A stretch of DNA of 20,226 nucleotides from an uncultured Clostridia bacterium (GCA_937893945.1 CALCTA010000150.1:1-20226), one strand, 5' to 3'; positions 7,513 through 15,867 are shown, counted from the first letter of the stretch. A program made the numbers and translations. Notes: generated by a model from the sequence alone, not told the origin.

Positions 7513-8163
7513 TCAGAACTTTTCGATATTCTCTACTGCATACTTGAGCATCTTGTTCTGAACGTATCTCTTGTTTCTCACGAGATAATCTCTGATGACC
7601 TTGATATTTACGGGCTTCTGCGCCATAAGATTTTCAAGCGCGGCGGCAAAATCGTTATCGTTATTGGCTCTCAGACCGTTGCAGATGAAATGAACGGTGT
7701 CCTCAGAAGCGTTCTCAAGACATCTCCAGCCTGCATCTGCATCCTTCTCAGCAAGCCCGAAAAGAAGCTTGTAAGCAACGAGCGGCTTGAACTCTGCGGG
7801 CATATCGAGATAAGGATTGTCAAGAACTCTGTCATTCCACAGCTTGCCCTCTGAGGTAGCATATCTTGAAAGGAAGCGATTCATTCTTGAATTTACAGTT
7901 GCAAAGCTGAGCTTCTGGACCGAAATATTTCTCTTGGTCTCGGGATTATAGAGGAAATAGTTTGGCTTCTTGTCTATGAGCAGATATGTGAAATATCCAA
8001 GCTCTACCGAAAGTGCCAACGCCAATACAGAGACGATTATAAGAACAATCTTCGGCAACAGCGCAAGGTCAAGTGAAAGACTCAAAACGAAAAGCACTAC
8101 CGCAACGACAAGGAAGAGCGCGGTCGCTATACCCAACAATATTTTTAATTTATTTCTACTCAT
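7513..8163 (-). CDS. Unrecognised two-TM membrane protein
   Basis: I do not recognise this 216-residue protein. Two strongly hydrophobic helices near 7-30 and 37-62 are separated by a very short turn, followed by a soluble part of about 150 residues rich in charged and helical sequence. The first residues are basic (SRNKLK), so both ends are probably cytoplasmic by the positive-inside rule. The middle holds PNYFLYNPETKRNISVQ, then an alpha-helical region with paired acidic and asparagine residues (RANNDNDFAAALENL). No catalytic motif is evident. It has its own consensus promoter and the SD AGAGGAG 8 bases before the ATG, so it is a real monocistronic gene. A scaffold or regulatory role is possible but not shown. 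Confidence 0.8.
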   Translation of the reverse strand: MSRNKLKILLGIATALFLVVAVVLFVLSLSLDLALLPKIVLIIVSVLALALSVELGYFTYLLIDKKPNYFLYNPETKRNISVQKLSFATVNSRMNRFLSRYATSEGKLWNDRVLDNPYLDMPAEFKPLVAYKLLFGLAEKDADAGWRCLENASEDTVHFICNGLRANNDNDFAAALENLMAQKPVNIKVIRDYLVRNKRYVQNKMLKYAVENIEKF

Positions 8164-8201
8164 TTAGCAACTCCTCTTTCTTTTCCTGAATGATTACTTA
8201 A

Positions 8202-8230
8202 ATTATACCACATTCTCCTGCTGATGTCAA
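8202..8230 (-). promoter_or_regulatory. Promoter of the two-TM protein gene
   Basis: TTGACA at 8230-8225, a 17-base spacer and TATAAT at 8207-8202 on the minus strand form a full-consensus vegetative promoter, about 39 bases upstream of the ATG at 8163. No operator-like symmetry is seen around it. Confidence 0.85.
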
Positions 8231-8262
8231 TTCATTTAAGAGAAAATATTCACGCTCAGCCA

Positions 8263-11200
8263 TCAGGATAGCAACGCAAGCTCAAAGGCTATCTTGGGTG
8301 TGGGTACAAGCTCTATCGAGCGGCTGAACATCTCCTTTGCGCCCTTGATATCTCTGTTATAGAGTTTTCCGTAGCCGAGCATTCCGTAAAGCCTTGCAAG
8401 GCGGTTTATTCTTCCGTTGCCGACAAAGCAATTATAGATACCGCTTGTAACCTTGTGATAGGTACAGCCGCCCTCAAGCTCCTTTTCCCATTTGAGAATA
8501 GCGTCGCGCATAATTCTCTGCGCTCTCATCTCCTCGCCGCCAAGGCGGACTGCCATAGCGGAATAATAGACGAACTCGCCGCCCATATTCCACATTCCGA
8601 CGTCCTTCATCGAGCAAAGCTTTGCTATAAGCTCTGCCGCTTCCTCTTCTCTGCCAAGGCATTTGAGCGCTTCTGCCTCGTAGTAGCGGTAAGGCATCAT
8701 AACGCTGTCGTTCCAGAAGCCTACGTTTAGGTTTTCGGGCATAGTCTGAGACGCTCTGAAGTCTCTGAGCGCATCCTCGTACCTTCCCTCGCGCATAGCT
8801 ATTCTGCCACGTGCGAAGCAAGCGTACATATACGGCTCTGCGGTTGAAAACTCCGCGCCCTCGCCGGGTGAGAAGATATGCTCTCTCATCACTCTCTCTG
8901 CCTTGTCAAAATCGCCTGCTGCGCTATACGCACGGGCTATCGTAAGCTGTATCTGATCGGTAACCACCTTAGGCTTATGCGCCTCAATAAATGCGGCGTT
9001 TTCGGCGTAAGAGCCGCCGAGAGTCTGCATTACAGACGCCATCTCGCAAAGCAGCATAGCGTCGTTGTCATGAAGCTCGATCGCCTTTCTCATAAGAGGC
9101 AGGGCATCCTTTGCTCTATCAAGGTGATTATAATAAGCGAGAGCAAGATTCCTGTAAGGGATATAGAAGCTCGGCTCGTGCTTGATAGCGCTTTCCCAAA
9201 GAGACGCGGCATCCCCGTAAAGACGGGCGTCGTAAAGAATACAACCAAGCAAATACGCCGCAAATCCGTCCTTCTCATTCGCCGCAAGTGCCGAGCGAAG
9301 AACTGTTATCTCACCTGCTCTCGAAGGGAATACGGCAACTATCTTCTCTCGTCTTGCAGCCTTACGCTCTTTTGCGGCAAGCTCCTCTCTGCCCAAAAGC
9401 TCATAGCAGTATGCAAGAGTGTAGTGTATCATAGCGTAGTTCGGCATTACCGAATCTACACCCTTAAGCAGTGTGATACAATCCTCAACGAAGCCTGCCG
9501 CGAGCAGATCGAAGCAAACGTCAAGCGTGGTCTCGGCGGGATTGGATCTCATAACGTCATAAAAGCTCTTTCTTCCCTTACCTGTTATGATAGCAAGAGT
9601 ATATCGCGCAAGATGATTAAGCGGATCCTTTGCAAGCAAGCTGCGGCAGAGTGCCGCACCGCCTCGCACGTCGCCCATCTTATAAAGCGCAAGCGCGGCG
9701 TACGGTATAGCTATAGGATGTCTGCTCTCCTTATCGATAGCATCGGTCGCGAGCTTGTACATAGACTTCCAATTTCCTCGCTTACCCTCAATGGCAGCAG
9801 CCGCGACAGATGCGGGTGAGATGACGTTATTAGACCACGCAGCGCGACGGAAGGCGCAGTAAGCCTCATCATCCTTGCCAAGCTGAGAAAGACATATTCC
9901 GCGCAGATAATAAACGCTTCCGTCCTCGGCGTTCTGATTGTATCTGCACTCTATCTTATAAGCCTTGTCAAGATATTCAAGCGCTTCCTCAAAGCGCAGA
10001 GTACGGACGTAGAATTCGCCCATAGCCTTAAGCGCGGGAAGGAAGTTCGGCTCTCGTCTGAGCGCCTCAAGATAATACAGATCGGGCTTGCGGAGAGGAT
10101 CACGGTATTGGTCAACGTGCTGTCCCGCATTCACAAGCTCGGATGCCGTTGCTATCTTATCAGGCAGAGGTATTCCCTTGTTCTTCTCGGGAATATGGAT
10201 ATAGTCGGGGGCTTCCTCGGTGTACTCAAGCAGAGGCTCGTTATCAGCACTGACTATACTCAGCGAAAGCAGCTCGTCCTTGGGGTATTCGACCTCAAAG
10301 GTAGCCACGGCAGAGGGAGACATATCGAGCGTTTCTTCAAGAAGCACTCGTCCGTCAGCTCCCTTGAGAAGCACGGTAAGTCTATCTCTCTTTGCGGTTA
10401 CGTTGACGCGAAGCTCGTTTTTCTCTCGGTCAAAGGCAGCCGCGGCATCAATAGATGCGGCTGTCGTATAACCTATTCCCTGCGTGGGATACCAGAATTG
10501 CGAAAAGCACTTGGTCTCGTAGGGAGATATCCAGCTGAAATCAGGCTGATCGTCGGTATAGCAGCCTGCCATCAGCTCGGCGTACTGACCGTCAGAGTCG
10601 GTCAGCTTCTTTTCCCAGCTATCAGCGTTTGATCCGTATCCCCAGGTGAACATCTTCTTGCCGGGGGAGATATGATGGTCTGCGATATGCAATATACCGC
10701 AGTTCTTTACATAGTCAAAGCCGCCAAAGAAATCATACTTTGATGGTGCTGCAAAGTATGAGGTTGCTATTTTAGAATTCTTGTGCCAGCTTATGTCCTT
10801 AGGCTCGGTGATGTTGTCCGCACCGTACTGTCCCGATGCTATCGGGAAGGTGGTATGGCTATAGTCATTATGATGATGCACCCATGTAACGTCAGGCGGA
10901 AATACAAGTCTGTATCCCTCGTGAACGGCTACCGCCGCGTTTTCCCACCAAAGAAAATTATGCTTTACGGGCGTGCGGTTGGTGATCGCCACCTTGGTTT
11001 CAAAATAAGAGCTATCGGGGCGAAGTACTACTCCTACCATTCCCTTTGTTCTATCGTTAGGAGCGTGCTCAGAGAGCCAAACGGTAACGCTTCCGTCATC
11101 ATCGGTCTGTATATCGTAATCCACGGGCAAGACTGTCGAGGGTCTGTGGTGGAATGGCCAGTTGAACTCAATTCCGCCCGATATCCAAGAGCCGTAAGCA

Positions 11201-11529
11201 CCTATGAGCGCAGGCTTGATAACGTGCTGACGGTAGAGAAAATCATAGCCCGTAACCTTGTCGTAGGCTTCAAACACTCTTCCGCCAAGATCGGGGATGA
11301 TAGCAAGACGTATATATTGATTTTCAAGTCTTATGACAGTCCACTCTTTATCAAAGCGATGCTCGCCGTCAGCAGCTGAAACGACTCTGTTAGGATAGGG
11401 ATTTCCCGTAGTTCCCTGATGATTGCTGGTCTCTGCAAACATCGGCATCTCTTCGGGCTCGGGTATCGGATAGGTGGGTATATTCCATTTCTCTACCGCT
11501 ACTTCCACGGTTGAAAGATTATTTTTCAT
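8263..11529 (-). CDS. DUF5107 and TPR repeat protein
   Basis: This is a large cytoplasmic protein of 1088 residues with no signal peptide. Residues of about 45-350 match the DUF5107 type, a beta-sandwich related to galactose mutarotase, with blocks IRLAIIPDLGGRVFEAYD near 73-90, GSWISGGIEFNWPFHH near 113-128 and NFLWWENAAVAVHEG near 191-205. After a beta-rich linker, the region from about 490 to the end is alpha-helical with many TPR-like units (for example ALEYLDKAYKI and AYCAFRRAAW). Proteins of this build often lie near carbohydrate-use genes in gut Firmicutes, but no reaction is known to me. The start at 11529 has GAGGT 8 bases upstream; an ATG at 11544 has no clear SD. It has its own promoter and stands alone. 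A carbohydrate-sensing or -modifying role is inferred only from the fold. Confidence 0.85.
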   Translation of the reverse strand: MKNNLSTVEVAVEKWNIPTYPIPEPEEMPMFAETSNHQGTTGNPYPNRVVSAADGEHRFDKEWTVIRLENQYIRLAIIPDLGGRVFEAYDKVTGYDFLYRQHVIKPALIGAYGSWISGGIEFNWPFHHRPSTVLPVDYDIQTDDDGSVTVWLSEHAPNDRTKGMVGVVLRPDSSYFETKVAITNRTPVKHNFLWWENAAVAVHEGYRLVFPPDVTWVHHHNDYSHTTFPIASGQYGADNITEPKDISWHKNSKIATSYFAAPSKYDFFGGFDYVKNCGILHIADHHISPGKKMFTWGYGSNADSWEKKLTDSDGQYAELMAGCYTDDQPDFSWISPYETKCFSQFWYPTQGIGYTTAASIDAAAAFDREKNELRVNVTAKRDRLTVLLKGADGRVLLEETLDMSPSAVATFEVEYPKDELLSLSIVSADNEPLLEYTEEAPDYIHIPEKNKGIPLPDKIATASELVNAGQHVDQYRDPLRKPDLYYLEALRREPNFLPALKAMGEFYVRTLRFEEALEYLDKAYKIECRYNQNAEDGSVYYLRGICLSQLGKDDEAYCAFRRAAWSNNVISPASVAAAAIEGKRGNWKSMYKLATDAIDKESRHPIAIPYAALALYKMGDVRGGAALCRSLLAKDPLNHLARYTLAIITGKGRKSFYDVMRSNPAETTLDVCFDLLAAGFVEDCITLLKGVDSVMPNYAMIHYTLAYCYELLGREELAAKERKAARREKIVAVFPSRAGEITVLRSALAANEKDGFAAYLLGCILYDARLYGDAASLWESAIKHEPSFYIPYRNLALAYYNHLDRAKDALPLMRKAIELHDNDAMLLCEMASVMQTLGGSYAENAAFIEAHKPKVVTDQIQLTIARAYSAAGDFDKAERVMREHIFSPGEGAEFSTAEPYMYACFARGRIAMREGRYEDALRDFRASQTMPENLNVGFWNDSVMMPYRYYEAEALKCLGREEEAAELIAKLCSMKDVGMWNMGGEFVYYSAMAVRLGGEEMRAQRIMRDAILKWEKELEGGCTYHKVTSGIYNCFVGNGRINRLARLYGMLGYGKLYNRDIKGAKEMFSRSIELVPTPKIAFELALLS

Positions 11530-11591
11530 ATTAAGACCTCGCATTTTTTTAATATCTCTTATCCGAAGGATATACTTTTTCTCTTGAGGTC

Positions 11592-11620
11592 AGTATAGCA
11601 AAATTATGACTGAAATTCAA
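11592..11620 (-). promoter_or_regulatory. Promoter of the DUF5107-TPR gene
   Basis: On the minus strand TTGAAT at 11620-11615, a 17-base spacer and TATACT at 11597-11592 make a good vegetative promoter. It lies between the galM terminator and the start at 11529, so the gene is transcribed apart from the gal operon. Confidence 0.7.
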
Positions 11621-11690
11621 GTGCTTTGGGAAAACTTTTGAGCAAAATATCTAACAAAAAAACTCTGGATAAAATGTTGATTTTAACGAA

Positions 11691-11721
11691 AAAAGCTGAC
11701 AAGCGTTGCTTGTCAGCTTTT
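11691..11721 (-). terminator. Rho-independent terminator after galM
   Basis: A 10-base perfect GC-containing stem (GCTGACAAGC with its complement) has a 3-base loop and is flanked by A and T runs. In the minus direction the stem is followed by six T. It begins about 16 bases after the galM stop. The symmetric T run would let it act in both directions. Confidence 0.9.
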
Positions 11722-11736
11722 TATCTGTTGCTTTAA

Positions 11737-12819
11737 TTACTTAGCGGAAAATCTGTACTCGGTGGTATAATCGTAAACCTCACCGGGTCTGAGAACGCAA
11801 GGTGTGAAGCCTTCCTTATTGATACTGTCGGGCATGAACTGTGTTTCAAGGCAGAAGAGTATCTGAGGTGTCTGCTCCTTGCCGCCCTTGTAGGGGTAGT
11901 TCTTATTATTGATGAAGTTACCCGTGTAGAGCTGAACGCAGGGAGAGTTAGTGTAAAGCTCAAGAACTCTGCCGCTTCTCTCGTCGTAAGCCTCGCCGCG
12001 CTTAACTGCGGGCTCACCGCTCTTGCCGCCTGCAAAGTTGAAGCAGTGGTCGTATCCGCCGTTCGTAGCGCCGCCTGCCTTGTGGAGATCCTCGCAATCA
12101 GCGTCGATGTCCTGACCGATGGGCTTTGCAACTCTGAAATCAAAGGGTGTTCCCTCTACGCTCTTGATCTCGCCCGTGGGAACGAGGTTTGCGTCTGTGG
12201 GAAGATAGGTATCAGCATCGAGCTGAAGGATTGTAGGACGAATGCTTCCTGCCGCATAGCCTGCGAGGTTGAAGTATGCGTGGTGAGTCATATTGATGAT
12301 AGTAGCCTTATCGGTAGTAGCGTAGTAGTTGATAACCCAACCGTTCTGATTGGTGAGGGTGTATGTAACTGTGAGGTCAAGGTTTCCGGGGAATCCCTCG
12401 TCTCCGTCGGGAGAGAGTATGTGAAGTTTGATAACGGGTTCTTCAGCATCAACAGTCTCAACGTCAAAGATCTTCTGGTTAAAGCCTACCTTACCGCCGT
12501 GGCAATGGTTACCTGTGGACGCGGTGGTGTAGAGCTGATAGTTCTCGCCATCAAGTGTGAACTGACCCTTAGTTATACGGTTTGCCCATCTTCCGATAAC
12601 AGCACCCTGATATCCGTCAGCGTTGAGGTAAGAGTCGAGGCTGTCAAAGCCGCCGATAAGGTCGGTAAAGCCGCCCTTTCTGTCGGGTGTCCAAAGCTCT
12701 GTAACGATGCCGCCGTAGTTCAGCACCTTGATAGTCATTCCGTTTTTATTTACGAGAGTATAGCGATATACCTCTCTGCCATCGGAAAGCTTTCCGTAAA
12801 GTTCCTTAGTAATGCTCAT
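11737..12819 (-). CDS. galM: Aldose 1-epimerase (galactose mutarotase)
   Basis: GalM interconverts the alpha and beta anomers of galactose and glucose so that kinases can use them. At 360 residues it is of normal length. The substrate-binding block GNHCHGG lies near 103-109, the catalytic His near 180 in MTHHAYFNLAG, the DHCFNF block near 257-262, and the catalytic Glu near 325 in FCLETQFMPDSIN. No signal peptide is present, so it is cytoplasmic. The ATG at 12819 has AAGGAG 9 bases upstream; an open frame extends further but overlaps galE and lacks an SD. It is the last gene of the nucleotidyltransferase-galE-galM unit, 22 bases after galE. Confidence 0.94.
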   Translation of the reverse strand: MSITKELYGKLSDGREVYRYTLVNKNGMTIKVLNYGGIVTELWTPDRKGGFTDLIGGFDSLDSYLNADGYQGAVIGRWANRITKGQFTLDGENYQLYTTASTGNHCHGGKVGFNQKIFDVETVDAEEPVIKLHILSPDGDEGFPGNLDLTVTYTLTNQNGWVINYYATTDKATIINMTHHAYFNLAGYAAGSIRPTILQLDADTYLPTDANLVPTGEIKSVEGTPFDFRVAKPIGQDIDADCEDLHKAGGATNGGYDHCFNFAGGKSGEPAVKRGEAYDERSGRVLELYTNSPCVQLYTGNFINNKNYPYKGGKEQTPQILFCLETQFMPDSINKEGFTPCVLRPGEVYDYTTEYRFSAK

Positions 12820-12841
12820 TTTTAGTTTCTCCTTCTGAAAT

Positions 12842-13855
12842 TTATGCTTCGTATCCGTTGGGATTTTTGATCTGCCAATTATAAGAGTCTCTGCACATAT
12901 CCTCGATGTTGTTCTCTGCCTTCCAGCCAAGAACGTTGAGCGCCTTCTCGGGATTTGCATAGCACTCGTCGATGTCTCCGGGACGGCGCGCGGTGATCTT
13001 GTAGTTGATGGTGATACCCGTTGCCTTCTCGTAAGCCTTTACGATATCAAGAACAGAGTAGCCTACACCCGTACCGATATTGAAGTGCTCAACGCCCGTA
13101 ACGGTCTCGGCTCTCTCTATAGCCTTGAGATGTGCTTTCGCGAGGTCAACTACGTGGATATAGTCGCGGACTCCCGTGCCGTCGTGAGTCTTGTAATCGT
13201 TGCCGAATACAGAGAGGCATTCTCTTCTGCCCGACGCCACCTGAGTGATATAGGGGAGCAGGTTGTTCGGGATACCCTGAGGATCTTCACCGATAAGACC
13301 GCTCTTGTGAGCACCGATGGGGTTGAAGTAACGGAGAATGGAAACGCTCCACTCGTTGTCAGCTGCGTGAAGGTCCTTGAGTATTCTCTCTATCATCAGC
13401 TTGGTCTCACCGTAGGGGTTAGTTGTGGAAAGAGGAAAGTCCTCGGTTATCGGAACGCTTGCGGGATTGCCGTAAACTGTTGCCGAGGAGCTGAAAACTA
13501 TTCTCTTAGCTCCGTGCTTCTGCATTATATCGCAGAGGTTAAGCGTACCTGTGATGTTATTGTGGTAGTAGAGCAAGGGCTTTGAGCATGACTCTCCGAC
13601 AGCCTTAAGACCTGCAAAATGAATGCAGCTGTCGATATCGTTCTCTTCAAATACCTTGTCGAGTGCCTCGTAGTCAAGAAGATCCACCTCGTAGAACTTG
13701 AAGTCCTTACCCGTTATCTGCTTTACGCGATTGAGAGACTCGGGCTTACTGTTTACGAAGTTATCAACTACTACAAGCTCTCTTCCTGCTTCAAGAAGCT
13801 CAACCATTGTGTGTGAACCGATGTATCCGGCTCCTCCCGTGATCAAAATTGCCAT
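12842..13855 (-). CDS. galE: UDP-glucose 4-epimerase
   Basis: GalE interconverts UDP-galactose and UDP-glucose using tightly bound NAD; some members also act on the N-acetylated sugars. The 337 residues show the extended short-chain dehydrogenase fold: GGAGYIG near 7-13, FSSSATVYGNP near 121-131 with the active-site Ser124, and the catalytic YxxxK pair Tyr148 and Lys152. Also visible are HFAGLKAVGES near 79-89, ILRYFNPIGAH and GTGVRDYIHVVDLA. The SD AAGGGGT stands before the ATG at 13855. It lies 46 bases after the nucleotidyltransferase gene and 22 bases before galM. Confidence 0.96.
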   Translation of the reverse strand: MAILITGGAGYIGSHTMVELLEAGRELVVVDNFVNSKPESLNRVKQITGKDFKFYEVDLLDYEALDKVFEENDIDSCIHFAGLKAVGESCSKPLLYYHNNITGTLNLCDIMQKHGAKRIVFSSSATVYGNPASVPITEDFPLSTTNPYGETKLMIERILKDLHAADNEWSVSILRYFNPIGAHKSGLIGEDPQGIPNNLLPYITQVASGRRECLSVFGNDYKTHDGTGVRDYIHVVDLAKAHLKAIERAETVTGVEHFNIGTGVGYSVLDIVKAYEKATGITINYKITARRPGDIDECYANPEKALNVLGWKAENNIEDMCRDSYNWQIKNPNGYEA

Positions 13856-13901
13856 TTTTGTACCCCTTTATAATCCTTTAAAAATAGTCTTAAATAATTT
13901 T

Positions 13902-14804
13902 TCAGTCCGCAAGTCTTTCGGGATAAGCTCTGCTATCCTTAAGCGCCTCGATGCTTGCGCTGACGAAAGGCTTATCCTCTTTATAGGTAACTCCGTACCA
14001 TTCGTCCTTGGAAAGATATACGTTTACCTGACATTCGCCTGCCTTTAGCATATTGCATACGGCAAACGGCAGATAAAACTCACACTTGAGCTTGTCTTTA
14101 TGATCGGCAGAAAGGAACTCAATAAAGTTTCTCTCTATCTTCTCAAACACGTCGGTGGTAAAGCCCCAACAGTTCATAGAAGCGATACCGTCAAGAGAAG
14201 TCTCGTGCTCAACACCGTCCTCGACGAATACCGCAGTATCGCCTTTGGCACGAATTCCTGTTCTTTCTGTTACCTCAAGAAGTCTTCCTTCGCTATCGGT
14301 AAGGCAGATGCCTCTTGAAACAGTTCCGTTTTCGGTAAGCGTGTTTTTAAGCACGTATCCTATCATTGCGTAGCAAGGAAGATCGCCGTTCTTTGCAGAG
14401 GAAAGATGCTCTGCCATAAGCATATAAGCGCTTCTTCCGTAGAAATCATCTGAATTGATCACCATAAAGGGATCGTTGATGAGATGCTTTGCGCAAAGCA
14501 GAGCATGCGCTGTTCCCCACGGCTTTACTCTGCCCTCGGGAACAGAAAATCCCGCGGGAAGATCGGTAAGCTCCTGGAATGCGTATTCAACCTTGACCTT
14601 ATTTTCAAAGCGCTTTCCTATAGTATCGCGGAAGATCTCAAGGTTTTCCTTCTTTATAACGAAGACCACCTTATCAAATCCGCTGATTATCGCATCGTAA
14701 ACCGAAAAATCAATAATAAATTCGCCCGTCTTGGTAATGGGATCTATCTGCTTAAGTCCGCCATATCTCGAGCCCATTCCCGCAGCAAGAATAACAAGTG
14801 TCAT
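13902..14804 (-). CDS. Sugar-phosphate nucleotidyltransferase
   Basis: This is a 300-residue enzyme with a GT-A-type nucleotidyltransferase fold. The N-terminal LVILAAGMGSRYGGLKQ near 3-19 is the nucleotide-binding signature, PWGTAHALLCAK near 95-106 sits in the sugar-nucleotide pocket, and NSDDFYG near 117-123 holds the metal-binding Asp. The family joins an NTP to a sugar-1-phosphate. With galE and galM in the same unit, a UTP-dependent enzyme for hexose-1-phosphate is likely, but the substrate is not proven, and the sequence differs from GalU in its N-terminal motif. Two in-frame ATGs lie upstream; 14804 is chosen because GGAGGAG precedes it by 4-5 bases and the family signature follows at once. 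It is first in the operon. Confidence 0.85.
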   Translation of the reverse strand: MTLVILAAGMGSRYGGLKQIDPITKTGEFIIDFSVYDAIISGFDKVVFVIKKENLEIFRDTIGKRFENKVKVEYAFQELTDLPAGFSVPEGRVKPWGTAHALLCAKHLINDPFMVINSDDFYGRSAYMLMAEHLSSAKNGDLPCYAMIGYVLKNTLTENGTVSRGICLTDSEGRLLEVTERTGIRAKGDTAVFVEDGVEHETSLDGIASMNCWGFTTDVFEKIERNFIEFLSADHKDKLKCEFYLPFAVCNMLKAGECQVNVYLSKDEWYGVTYKEDKPFVSASIEALKDSRAYPERLAD

Positions 14805-14860
14805 TTGCTCCTCCATATTTATATTTTCAAGTTCCACTGAGACATACAAAGTCATTTTAT

Positions 14861-14866
14861 ATTATA
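14861..14866 (-). promoter_or_regulatory. Possible -10 box of the gal operon
   Basis: A TATAAT hexamer on the minus strand lies about 57 bases before the nucleotidyltransferase start. No good -35 box stands 16-18 bases upstream, so the promoter may be weak or need an activator. The assignment is tentative. Confidence 0.4.
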
Positions 14867-14955
14867 CTATATTTTCCCGAAATTAAAAGAACTTTTTATA
14901 TTAATTAACATTTTGTTTACATATTCGGCAAAGAAATATTTACCTTTTCGTTTAT

Positions 14956-14986
14956 GAATATGCCGACACGCTTTCGGCAAATACTC
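14956..14986 (+). promoter_or_regulatory. Possible sigma-F-type promoter of sigG
   Basis: GAATA at 14956-14960, a 16-base spacer and GCAAATACTC at 14977-14986 fit the known sigma-F pattern (GywTA, then GgnrAnAnTw) at four of five -35 positions and most -10 positions. In Bacillus and Clostridium sigG is first made under sigma-F in the forespore. A short hairpin (TGCCGA with TCGGCA, 14961-14979) overlaps the spacer and the -10 box. Confidence 0.45.
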
Positions 14987-15017
14987 AAAATAAGAAACTA
15001 AAAAAACGGGAGTGTCT

Positions 15018-15794
15018 ATGTACTACAATAAGGTTGAAATATGCGGAGTAAACACATCAACTCTTAAAGTATTGTCAGACGAAGAAAAGCGTTCCCTGCT
15101 CCTTAGAACAAAAGAGGGAGACGAGGGTGCGCGACAGGAGCTTATTTACGGAAATCTGCGGCTGGTTCTGAGCATCATTCAGCGCTTCACGGGAAGGCGC
15201 GAAAATCTTGACGATCTTTTTCAGGTAGGCTGCATCGGGCTTGTAAAGGCGGTAGATAATTTCAACACCGAGCTTGAGGTAAAATTCTCGACCTACGCCG
15301 TTCCGATGATCATAGGTGAGATAAGAAGATATCTGCGAGATAACAATTCAATACGGATAAGCCGCTCGGTGCGGGACCTTGCATACAAGGCTCTTCAGGC
15401 TCGCGAGGAGCTTATCCGCGAGAAGCAGAGTGAGCCTACTGTTGAGGATATCGCCGCACGGCTTGGAGAGAAAAAAGAGACTGTAGTAAGAGCGATGGAG
15501 GCTATAGTTGAACCTATCTCTCTTTATGAACCCGTATTTAACGAGGGCAGCGGAGACTCGGTTTATGTTATAGATCAGGTGAGCGATGCGGGAAGCTCGG
15601 AGGAAAGATGGCTTGAGAATATAGTTCTTCGCGAGGCTATGCTTGATCTGAGTGAGCGTGAGCAACGTATAATCCGCCTACGCTATTATATGAACAAAAC
15701 TCAGATGGAGATAGCCGAGGAGATCGGCATATCTCAGGCTCAGGTATCAAGGCTTGAAAAGGGCGCGCTCAATCATATGCGAGCAAAAATATAG
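15018..15794 (+). CDS. sigG: Forespore sporulation sigma factor SigG
   Basis: SigG directs late forespore transcription during sporulation, including spore-protective proteins and germination genes. The 258-residue product starts with NKVEICGVNTS, the N-terminal signature of SigG that tells it from SigF and SigB. Region 2 has GNLRLVLSIIQRF near 45-57, DDLFQVGCIGLVKAVDNF near 65-82 and KFSTYAVPMIIGEIRRYLRD near 89-108. Region 3 follows, and region 4 with its helix-turn-helix lies near 225-250 (KTQMEIAEEIGISQAQVSRL). The ATG at 15018 has GGGAG 5 bases upstream; a GTG at 15012 overlaps that SD and is less likely. It is not next to spoIIGA-sigE as in Bacillus subtilis but stands divergent from the gal operon. 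Confidence 0.95.
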   Translation: MYYNKVEICGVNTSTLKVLSDEEKRSLLLRTKEGDEGARQELIYGNLRLVLSIIQRFTGRRENLDDLFQVGCIGLVKAVDNFNTELEVKFSTYAVPMIIGEIRRYLRDNNSIRISRSVRDLAYKALQAREELIREKQSEPTVEDIAARLGEKKETVVRAMEAIVEPISLYEPVFNEGSGDSVYVIDQVSDAGSSEERWLENIVLREAMLDLSEREQRIIRLRYYMNKTQMEIAEEIGISQAQVSRLEKGALNHMRAKI

Positions 15795-15821
15795 AGCTTT
15801 AATCCTGCGGCTTCTGTAATA

Positions 15822-15849
15822 TTTACACCTTCTCCGTCATAAGTATAAG
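15822..15849 (+). promoter_or_regulatory. Possible promoter of the S1-domain gene
   Basis: TTTACA at 15822-15827, a 16-base spacer and TATAAG at 15844-15849 could serve as a vegetative promoter about 27 bases before the ATG at 15876. The AAGTAT unit is repeated in tandem at 15841-15852, which builds the -10 box. Confidence 0.45.
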
Positions 15850-15867
15850 TATAACAAAAAGACGGAG
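15832..15867 (+). promoter_or_regulatory. Hairpin that can hide the SD of the S1-domain gene
   Basis: CTCCGTC at 15832-15838 is the perfect complement of GACGGAG at 15861-15867, with a 22-base loop and one further U-G pair. The right arm contains the SD (GGAGG at 15864-15868). On RNA that reads through from sigG the SD could be paired. On RNA started at the internal promoter the left arm would be missing and the SD free. Confidence 0.5.

Noticed and set aside
8878..9819. Plus-strand open frame of 313 codons inside the DUF5107-TPR gene
   Set aside because: It lies fully antisense to a gene with clear domains, has no SD or recognisable motif, and reflects codon bias of the opposite strand.
12046..12825. 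Plus-strand open frame of 259 codons opposite galM
   Set aside because: It is antisense to a well-conserved galM, and its translation is low-complexity with no family pattern.
12820..12960. Extended N-terminus of GalM
   Set aside because: The extra residues overlap galE, match no GalM, and lack an SD; the start at 12819 has a good one.
14901..14908. TTAATTAA palindrome between the gal operon and sigG
   Set aside because: It is a short AT-only palindrome expected by chance in an AT-rich gap.
14924..14981. Direct repeat TTCGGCAAA (14924-14932 and 14973-14981) as a second sigma-F promoter or operator pair
   Set aside because: The first copy has no correctly spaced -35 box, and nine shared bases are weak evidence for a paired site.
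15018..15794. SigF rather than SigG
   Set aside because: The N-terminal NKVEICGVNTS block is characteristic of SigG, and no spoIIAA or spoIIAB gene is adjacent.
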